Of a stretch of 18,522 nt of DNA, positions 13,452-18,522 are shown piece by piece. The notes beneath the pieces are model-generated. The model was not told where the DNA came from. It saw only the letters and a list, made by a program, of their open reading frames with translations, and did not search any database. The stretch comes from JABDDM01 sp038240295 (lineage in GTDB: Bacteria > Bacteroidota > Ignavibacteria > Palsa-1295): the NCBI GenBank assembly GCA_038240295.1, contig JBBSDW010000059.1, forward strand, positions 1 through 18,522, given 5' to 3'. Positions within the stretch are counted from its first letter, which is position 1; each line of letters starts with the position of its first letter. The position numbers and the translations under genes are program-made.

Positions 13452-15974
13452 TTAGACGGACTCTGTCCGTTTCTTCTTTCGGCGCAATCCAAGTCTGGAC
13501 ATCACCGACTGCTTAACTGGAGTGTCGTGACTGTAATAATTGTAATATTGGTAGTACCTGTAGTAGGCCCCGTATGCGTTCGCTACATTGAAGTTGTTCA
13601 GCACGATTCCAAGCAGGCGTGCCCCTGAGCGCTCGACTGTGTCCACCGAACGAATGAGCGCATCCGCCTTCGTTGAGTCCGCACGCGCGATAACGATCAT
13701 CGCATCGACTTTCATACCCAGCAGCAGTGAGTCGGTCACCGCGACAACGGGTGGAGTATCAAAGATCACCATGTCATACTCAGCTTGCAACGTATCTATC
13801 AAGTGCTTCATTTTTTCCGACCCAAGAAGTTCGGCAGGGTTGGGCGGGATAATGCCACACGTAAGCAGCGAAAGATTTGGAACATCCGTCTCGTGGATCG
13901 CCTCACTGAGCGAGATCTTATCGAACAAAATGTTGGTCAGGCCGGGCTCTCGATTGACTCCGAAAACCGAATGGACAGTCGGTCGGCGAAGATCCGTATC
14001 GACCAAGAGTGTACGCTTACCCATCTGCGCCATCACGATCGCGAGATTTGCCGAAGTGGTGGACTTACCTTCCTGAGGCACCGAACTTGTGATCGCGATC
14101 GATCGAATGTCTCGATCCAAAGTCGCAAACTGTATCGAAGTCCGGAGGGATCGATACGCTTCAGCGATCGACGAGCGAGGGTCGAGAAAGGCTACTCGGT
14201 GCGCCGTAAATTTCGGCGTTTGACCGTTTGCGGAAATCGGCAACTCTCCTTTTGGAGCGGCGATCGGCTGAATGATCGGAATTGTGGCAAGAACGTTGAG
14301 ACCGTGCGCCTCGACTTCATCTGGTGACCGAATGGTCGAATCGAGGAATGAAAGCAGCACGACAATACCGATTCCCAACCCCAATCCAATTAGCGCACCG
14401 GTCAATATACTTGTCTGCCGATTGGGACGAATTGGAGTAGCGTTAATGCCCGCAGGATCTTCGAGACGCACACTGCCAAAAACGCCCTGCTCGGCAAGCC
14501 AGGCATCCATGTAGCGATCTTCCATCTGTGTATACAATCGCTCAGCGCTCCCTTCAGAGCGCTTGAGTTGACCCGACTTGATTATTTTATCGGGCATATC
14601 TGATATTTCGCCGCCTAAATTTGCGATCAGCTTTTGAAGTTCTACCGAAACCAGAGAGTCTTCACCCAGTTTGAGCTTCGTCGTTAGAATTGCTTCGCGA
14701 AGTTTTCGAACCGATTCCGACTGTGTTAAATCGGTCACATGCGGATCTCCGTTAAGAGTGCCTCCATCGGTTACGACAATCACCTGCGTTCGAAGCTGTT
14801 CCTCTGCTTTCTCGCGAAGATCCTTTTTCAGCTGAGCTATTTTTTGCTCGTTTGCCGATTCTGTTTGATTCAAATATTTTTTAGTTAGAGGGTTCATTGC
14901 CGAATTGGTGGCTCGCGAGTTCAACAGGTCAGCTTCAAGCGCAGCAATTTGTGTCTCTAAGATCGTGATTGCAGGCTGCAGCGTGAGGTTTTGAAAGAAG
15001 ACCTTCTCAACGGTATCCCGATTGGCGACAAGGTCGTTATAGACTTTGTTGCGCTGTACCATGTCGATGAGCAGCGTGTTGTATTTGAGTTTGGTTTGCT
15101 CTAACTGCGTAGTCAACTCCGCTTCCCTCTGCTCAATGCTGAGTCCGTTCGACTCACGCATATAATCCTTCATTTGGGATTCAACCTGGTTAAGCGTATC
15201 GTAACTATGCTTCACTTGCGAGGCAAGCACATCCTTAAGGGCCTCCGAATTCGCTCGACTCTTGGCGAGGTTATCCTTTGCATAAACCACCATGAAAATG
15301 TTAGTCAGAAAAGCGGCGTCCTCGGGTGTATAACCTTCGGACGTGACGATCAGGTAGTCGTTTCCAGCATCCGCTTCGATCTTAATGTTATTCGAAGCCC
15401 TTGCTTCGAGGGCGGGTTCATCCGGAATACCAGGCTGCGGCTTGAGCTTAGGATTGTCGACCATTTTGATGATCGTGATCTTACTCGGGTCGTTGGGTAT
15501 CGCTGCTTTTGAGCCAAAATATTCTTGAAAGAGTGAATCGAGCTCCGAACGCTGCCCGTGCGCATATTCAAAAAGGAGGTGCGCGACGTGCTGGCTTATG
15601 ACATGCGATTTAAAGAAGGTTATTTGGTTCGGAACACTGTGGTCGTCCTCACCGCCCGTAACCTTCAATTGCATCATCTCCGGTTTCTTCTCGATGAACA
15701 TTCTGGCCCAGGAGGAATAGATGAAGGGCTTCGAGTAGGTTTGGTAGACGGTTACGGCGAAGACGACTACGAAGGTCAGCAGGATGATCCATCTGCCTCG
15801 GTAGAGCATCTTGACGATCTCAGCGAGGTTGAGTTTGCTTTCGAGCGACTTTCTTTTTCGCTTTTGCGATGAAGGCGTTTGCTGCAATGTCGCGGCAGAG
15901 TTGTCACGCGTGAGTTTGGCGAACCCACTGGTGTTCGGCATGTCGGGCGAAGCTCCGTTGGTCGAAGAAGCCAT
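13452..15974 (-). CDS. Wzc-like polysaccharide co-polymerase with BY-kinase domain
   Basis: Inner-membrane regulator of capsule or exopolysaccharide chain length and export, with a cytoplasmic tyrosine autokinase. 840 residues, longer than the ~720 of E. coli Wzc. Order: basic N-terminus; TM1 at about 62-78; Wzz-type periplasmic domain with a long coiled-coil stretch (about 235-470); the proline-containing segment PIRPNRQ and TM2 at about 524-544; kinase domain from about 590. Kinase motifs: EX2RX2R ring-assembly motif (Glu605, Arg608, Arg611), Walker A SVPQEGKST (631-639), Walker A' LLVDTDLRRP (656-665), Walker B MVIFDTPP (735-742). The tail holds nine tyrosines between 801 and 814 and then a basic end (RRKKKR). 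All parts needed for autophosphorylation are present. It follows its presumed phosphatase by a short gap. Confidence 0.95.
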   Translation of the reverse strand: MASSTNGASPDMPNTSGFAKLTRDNSAATLQQTPSSQKRKRKSLESKLNLAEIVKMLYRGRWIILLTFVVVFAVTVYQTYSKPFIYSSWARMFIEKKPEMMQLKVTGGEDDHSVPNQITFFKSHVISQHVAHLLFEYAHGQRSELDSLFQEYFGSKAAIPNDPSKITIIKMVDNPKLKPQPGIPDEPALEARASNNIKIEADAGNDYLIVTSEGYTPEDAAFLTNIFMVVYAKDNLAKSRANSEALKDVLASQVKHSYDTLNQVESQMKDYMRESNGLSIEQREAELTTQLEQTKLKYNTLLIDMVQRNKVYNDLVANRDTVEKVFFQNLTLQPAITILETQIAALEADLLNSRATNSAMNPLTKKYLNQTESANEQKIAQLKKDLREKAEEQLRTQVIVVTDGGTLNGDPHVTDLTQSESVRKLREAILTTKLKLGEDSLVSVELQKLIANLGGEISDMPDKIIKSGQLKRSEGSAERLYTQMEDRYMDAWLAEQGVFGSVRLEDPAGINATPIRPNRQTSILTGALIGLGLGIGIVVLLSFLDSTIRSPDEVEAHGLNVLATIPIIQPIAAPKGELPISANGQTPKFTAHRVAFLDPRSSIAEAYRSLRTSIQFATLDRDIRSIAITSSVPQEGKSTTSANLAIVMAQMGKRTLLVDTDLRRPTVHSVFGVNREPGLTNILFDKISLSEAIHETDVPNLSLLTCGIIPPNPAELLGSEKMKHLIDTLQAEYDMVIFDTPPVVAVTDSLLLGMKVDAMIVIARADSTKADALIRSVDTVERSGARLLGIVLNNFNVANAYGAYYRYYQYYNYYSHDTPVKQSVMSRLGLRRKKKRTESV

Positions 15975-16058
15975 AGTGTGCTTAGGTAGTTGTCAGAGCT
16001 ATGAGCAAGAAATCCAAGAGCGTATGCAGGCAACAAGCGCGCGTATCGTCAGAAGAGC

Positions 16059-16895
16059 CTAAAAAAAGAAGAATCGCTTTCGTTTCTCCGTTTTCAATCC
16101 AACCTGCGCCGAAAACGAATCGAGAAACGCATCCTCGTGGGTGCCGTCAATATCAACAAGTTCGAGCGGCACTCCGTTGAGCACGGCCGCTGGGTTGGAT
16201 GCACCGAGCCTCGAAAAGGTATGCCGGGCATCGGCGCCGAGATGTTTATCGAAAGCCGTGCGCGTTTTTTCCCAACTCAGGAAACTCCGCATGGTAAGAT
16301 TATGCGAATCCGAAGCGACAAAGCTCACAATGCCAGCCTGCAGCATGGCGACCGAAGCGGCCTCGATCGTCGGACCGAGTTCGCCATTGATCGACGAAGT
16401 CGTGAGTTGCAAATGCGCACCCTGCCGCACGAATTCGACCGCATATTGCGGGCGCTTCATTACTGCCATGTTGCGCTCGGGATGTGCAACGATCGGGGTC
16501 ACGCCTCGAAGTCGAAATTCAAAAAGCGTCTGGCTAAAATAAGGCGGTACTTCCTGCGATGGAAGTTCGAGCAAAATGTATTTGCCCTCCTCGGCGTATG
16601 TGAACTGGGCGTCGTCGATGATGCGCATCGTGTCACCGGTCACGCGGACCTCGCCGCTGAGGCGAAGTTCGACATCCGAAACGTCGGAAGCACGGTGAGC
16701 ATCGAGAAGTCTGTCGAAAGCAAGTTTATGCTCGGCATGCGTCGCTCGCTCGGCGGGATGGGCGAGAATATGCGGAGTCGTAAGGATTGCAGTCACTCCG
16801 ACGGACTTCGCCTGGCGAATCATCGCAAGGGCCGTTTCCACATCAGGCGCGCCATCGTCCACTCCTGGTACGATATGACAATGAAGATCAACCAA
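16059..16895 (-). CDS. PHP-type tyrosine-protein phosphatase (CpsB/YwqE-like)
   Basis: Metal-dependent phosphatase that removes phosphate from the tyrosine cluster of BY-kinases, cytoplasmic. Numbered from TTG at 16895 (278 residues), the PHP metal ligands are visible: DLHCHIVPGVDDG (His5, His7, Asp13/14), TTPH (His42), SGEV (Glu82), IVAHPERN (His138) and ASDSHN (Asp196, His198). I chose TTG 16895 because the protein then begins directly with the VDLHCH strand, as YwqE and CpsB do; a TTG at 16943 would add 16 residues. No ATG is available. The C-terminus is odd: EKRKRFFFF, basic then four phenylalanines coded partly by a run of seven T just before the stop, perhaps a membrane- or kinase-contacting tail. 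It precedes the kinase gene by 84 bases, almost certainly one unit. Confidence 0.93.
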   Translation of the reverse strand: MVDLHCHIVPGVDDGAPDVETALAMIRQAKSVGVTAILTTPHILAHPAERATHAEHKLAFDRLLDAHRASDVSDVELRLSGEVRVTGDTMRIIDDAQFTYAEEGKYILLELPSQEVPPYFSQTLFEFRLRGVTPIVAHPERNMAVMKRPQYAVEFVRQGAHLQLTTSSINGELGPTIEAASVAMLQAGIVSFVASDSHNLTMRSFLSWEKTRTAFDKHLGADARHTFSRLGASNPAAVLNGVPLELVDIDGTHEDAFLDSFSAQVGLKTEKRKRFFFF

Positions 16896-17022
16896 AAGAG
16901 CTACAGCAGTAAGATTTAGGCAAAACTCAAGAGATAAAGACAACTAATACACGAAAGTACGGAACACTTAGTTTCCGGCACGCAAAAACGCAGGCCGGAT
17001 TTCAACCCAACCACGCTCCACC

Positions 17023-17296
17023 GTAGGTCGGGTTTCAACCCGACCGCGCTCTAAACGAAGGGGAAAATGGTGGCCTCCACCCGACACTCCTTGACCAGTC
17101 ATCCTGAGCCCGACGAAGGATCTTACCCTCGCTTTGGCTGAATGCTGAAGTTCAGGCTGTTGCTCGAAGTCGTGCATCGATGCAAACGAAAAGTAAGATT
17201 CTTCGCTGGGCTCAGAATGACATGCTAAAAAGATGCTGCTTAAAAAAAGCAGTTACGCGCTTTCGAGATTCGAAGTCGGGTTGAAACCCGACCTAC
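17023..17296. repeat. Nested inverted-repeat (MITE/REP-like) element, 274 bases
   Basis: The outer arms are exact 22-base inverted copies: 17023-17044 (core ggtcgggtttcaacccgacc) and 17275-17296. Each arm is itself a near-perfect palindrome able to form a nine-base-pair hairpin. The inner arms are 29 bases, 17098-17126 and 17193-17221, inverted with 25 of 29 positions equal; they start gtcatcctgagccc and gtaagattcttcgctgggct. The spacing between outer and inner arm is 53 bases on both sides. There is no reading frame inside. The right end lies two bases from the stop of the flippase-like gene. The inner arm resembles GTCATTCTGAGC-type dispersed repeats that I recall from many environmental genomes. 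Confidence 0.85.
17236..17252 (-). terminator. Small hairpin with T-rich tail after the flippase-like gene
   Basis: CTGCTT (17236-17241) and AAGCAG (17247-17252) form a six-base-pair stem with a five-base loop. On the minus strand it is followed by CATCTTTTTAG, a T-rich stretch. The position, about 50 bases after the minus-strand gene stops, suits a weak Rho-independent terminator. The stem is short and A/T-rich. Confidence 0.3.
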
Positions 17297-17298
17297 TG

Positions 17299-18378
17299 CT
17301 ACGACTTCGGGTGCACCGCCTGGAGCATCACCTGGTCCTCTTCGTGGATGGCTTCTGTTTGCTTGCTCTTGAACTGCTTCATCGATATTCCTTCCATCAG
17401 GATAAAGATGATTCCGACAATGGTCGTGAGGATGTAGTTGGACATGTGCACGACCGTCGCGAATGCGAGCGCAGTCTGGTATGGTATGTCGAAAATATTT
17501 GTCAGCGCTCCACTGATGAAAAGATGGTACGTGCCGGTGCCGCCTGGCGTCGGGATCGTGAAGGCGAGTCCCGAAAGCGTCTGAAGCGCGATCGCACCGC
17601 TAAAGCCAATATGGCTGATCTCACCATTCGGAAAAGCGAAAAACGATACGTACATCGACATCGCATACATAAGGTAAATGCCAAACGTCCCGATCATGAA
17701 CGGTACGAACGCCGGGCCGCGCAAGGCTTGTAATCCTTTCGAAAATCCGATACTCCCCTGCTCGATCAATAGTCTGATCTTTTCCGGCAAACGCTTTGTC
17801 AGGAAACTGACGATTTTGATGGTTCGCTTTTCACTAACAAGAATAACAACCGTCAGCACGAGCAACGCCACAAGTCCGATCGTGATCGGTAGCACATCTT
17901 TGATGGCATTCGGATAAGCTTTTTTGAATGTATCTTCAAAGACAAAGATCGAGATGATGAGAAACAATACGAGTCCGAAGAGATCGCTCAAGCGTTCGAT
18001 GACGATACTCGCGACGGTTTCCGGGAGCGGTACTTTTTCACGTTTTGCAAATAAGACTGGCCGCACAACTTCGCTCGTTCGCGGAATGGCGTTGTTCGCA
18101 GCATAGCCCGCCATGAGCGCCATAAAGCCTGAGCTTACGCGCGTCCCTTTTTTGATCGGGTTCAGAAAAAGCCTCCAGCGCCATGCACGAATAAGGTGCG
18201 ACAGAAACATGCAGCCTGTGCCTGCGAGGATGAAGAAGAGATTCATCTGCTGCACCTGCGCGAACAGCTCCGACCAGTTCGTATGGTGGAATGCCAGGTA
18301 AAGCGCCCCAAACGTGATCAAAAAAGCGATCAGGTAGCGTATCGGTGTCGGTATTTTTTTGTGCTTTTCAGGACTCAT
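17299..18378 (-). CDS. Flippase-like membrane protein, lysylphosphatidylglycerol synthase TM family (UPF0104)
   Basis: 359-residue integral membrane protein of the family that includes the TM half of MprF/LPG synthase, without the catalytic aminoacyl-transferase half. Family motifs visible: RAWRWRLFL (64-72), MAGYAANNAIPRTSEVVRPVL (89-109; compare the common 'N-x-x-P-x-R-x-G-E-x-x-R'), SIVIERLSDLFGL (124-136) and FTIPTPGGTGTYH (273-285). About eight hydrophobic helices; acidic and basic C-terminal tail. Stand-alone members are thought to move lipids or lipid-linked glycans across the inner membrane, but the substrate here is unknown. The residue in the first motif is Thr-Ser-Glu where many members have Gly-Glu. 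The ATG at 18378 overlaps the TGA of the upstream gene (ATGA), so the two are coupled. Confidence 0.9.
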   Translation of the reverse strand: MSPEKHKKIPTPIRYLIAFLITFGALYLAFHHTNWSELFAQVQQMNLFFILAGTGCMFLSHLIRAWRWRLFLNPIKKGTRVSSGFMALMAGYAANNAIPRTSEVVRPVLFAKREKVPLPETVASIVIERLSDLFGLVLFLIISIFVFEDTFKKAYPNAIKDVLPITIGLVALLVLTVVILVSEKRTIKIVSFLTKRLPEKIRLLIEQGSIGFSKGLQALRGPAFVPFMIGTFGIYLMYAMSMYVSFFAFPNGEISHIGFSGAIALQTLSGLAFTIPTPGGTGTYHLFISGALTNIFDIPYQTALAFATVVHMSNYILTTIVGIIFILMEGISMKQFKSKQTEAIHEEDQVMLQAVHPKS

Positions 18379-18522
18379 GGCTCAATTTCTGGTGCAACGG
18401 GCTCGCGGGCATCGAATGGTTGAGCTGTTTGGCGTTGCCATTTGCGTACCAAGCGCGGAGTTGGTCTAAAAAGCTCGTAGATTTGCCTTGATTTAAGCAC
18501 ACAAACTACGAATGGCACAGCA
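18375..18522 (-). CDS. C-terminal 48 codons of an unidentified gene, cut by the right edge
   Basis: An open minus-strand frame enters from the right edge and ends in TGA at 18377-18375, overlapping the ATG of the flippase-like gene by four bases. It begins AVPFVVCVLKSRQIYELF, a short hydrophobic piece followed by a basic helix (RPTPRLVRKWQRQ), and ends acidic (PVAPEIEP). This resembles the cytoplasmic tail of a membrane protein. Too little is present to name it. The stop/start overlap, the same as that used in the trio at the left end, is the main reason to believe it is real. Confidence 0.55.
   Translation of the reverse strand, partial: AVPFVVCVLKSRQIYELFRPTPRLVRKWQRQTAQPFDAREPVAPEIEP

Larger units (their letters stand above)
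16944..17298. other. 355-base non-coding stretch dominated by an inverted-repeat element
   Basis: It lies between the stop of the flippase-like gene (right) and the phosphatase gene (left), both on the minus strand. Most of it is the nested inverted repeat described separately. A degenerate third copy of the outer arm is at 16994-17012 (ggccggatttcaacccaacc-like). No gene-like frame is seen. A promoter for the phosphatase-kinase pair should lie at the left end, but I see no good TAnnTTTG match there. Confidence 0.7.

Noticed and set aside
13785..14327. 180-codon plus-strand frame
   Set aside because: Antisense to the kinase domain of the Wzc-like gene; highly basic, low-complexity product typical of a shadow frame.
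16137..16919. 260-codon plus-strand frame
   Set aside because: Lies entirely opposite the PHP phosphatase, whose metal-binding motifs are all intact; the antisense product is rich in Arg, His and Met with no domain pattern.
17173..17184. Twelve-base palindrome tgcatcgatgca as an operator site
   Set aside because: It lies inside the nested repeat element near its centre and is better explained as part of it; no gene start is close.
17023..17296. CRISPR array or integrase attachment site
   Set aside because: The copies are inverted rather than direct, there are no regularly spaced direct repeats, and there is no tRNA or integrase gene nearby.

Overview
The window (about half G+C) reads as chromosomal DNA of a free-living Gram-negative bacterium of the Bacteroidota/Chlorobiota superphylum, possibly a deep branch such as Ignavibacteria or Kapabacteria. 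This is inferred from four things: purN-purH directly upstream of mreBCD, an arrangement I recall from that group; the remains of a type IX secretion (T9SS) substrate with a typical C-terminal sorting signal; several TAnnTTTG boxes upstream of genes, the Bacteroidota sigma factor -7 element; and few Shine-Dalgarno sequences, with frequent TTG/GTG starts. No RNA gene, CRISPR array, transposase or phage gene was seen.

Layout, left to right. (1) 1-3028, minus strand: a tightly coupled trio transcribed FemAB/GNAT-like transferase, GT4-type glycosyltransferase, EamA exporter (cut by the left edge), each joined by a 4-base start/stop overlap. (2) 3267-3839, plus: a lone lipoprotein of unknown function. 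(3) 3925-4319, minus: a decayed T9SS-secreted beta-propeller-like gene. (4) 4325-9803, minus: an apparent operon purN, purH, mreB, mreC, mreD, gpmA, joining the last steps of purine synthesis, the rod-shape machinery and a glycolytic mutase; mrdA and rodA, often next in related genomes, are absent here. (5) 10154-13451: two divergent multi-membrane GT-C-type glycosyltransferases. (6) 13452-16895, minus: a PHP-type tyrosine phosphatase followed by an 840-residue Wzc-like chain-length regulator/BY-kinase, together a phosphorylation switch for surface polysaccharide export. (7) 16944-17298: a non-coding stretch filled by a nested inverted repeat. (8) 17299-18522, minus: a flippase-like membrane protein of the lysylphosphatidylglycerol synthase TM family, coupled to an upstream gene of which only the last 48 codons are present.

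Taken together most of the window is devoted to the cell envelope: MreBCD directs wall growth, the GT-C and GT4 enzymes and the FemAB-like protein plausibly build surface glycans, and the kinase/phosphatase pair plausibly controls polymer length and export. No clearly new multi-gene system is visible. The most unusual items are the decayed T9SS substrate, the nested inverted-repeat element, the tandem repeat that duplicates the mreC start codon, and a strong excess of the palindrome CGATCG.
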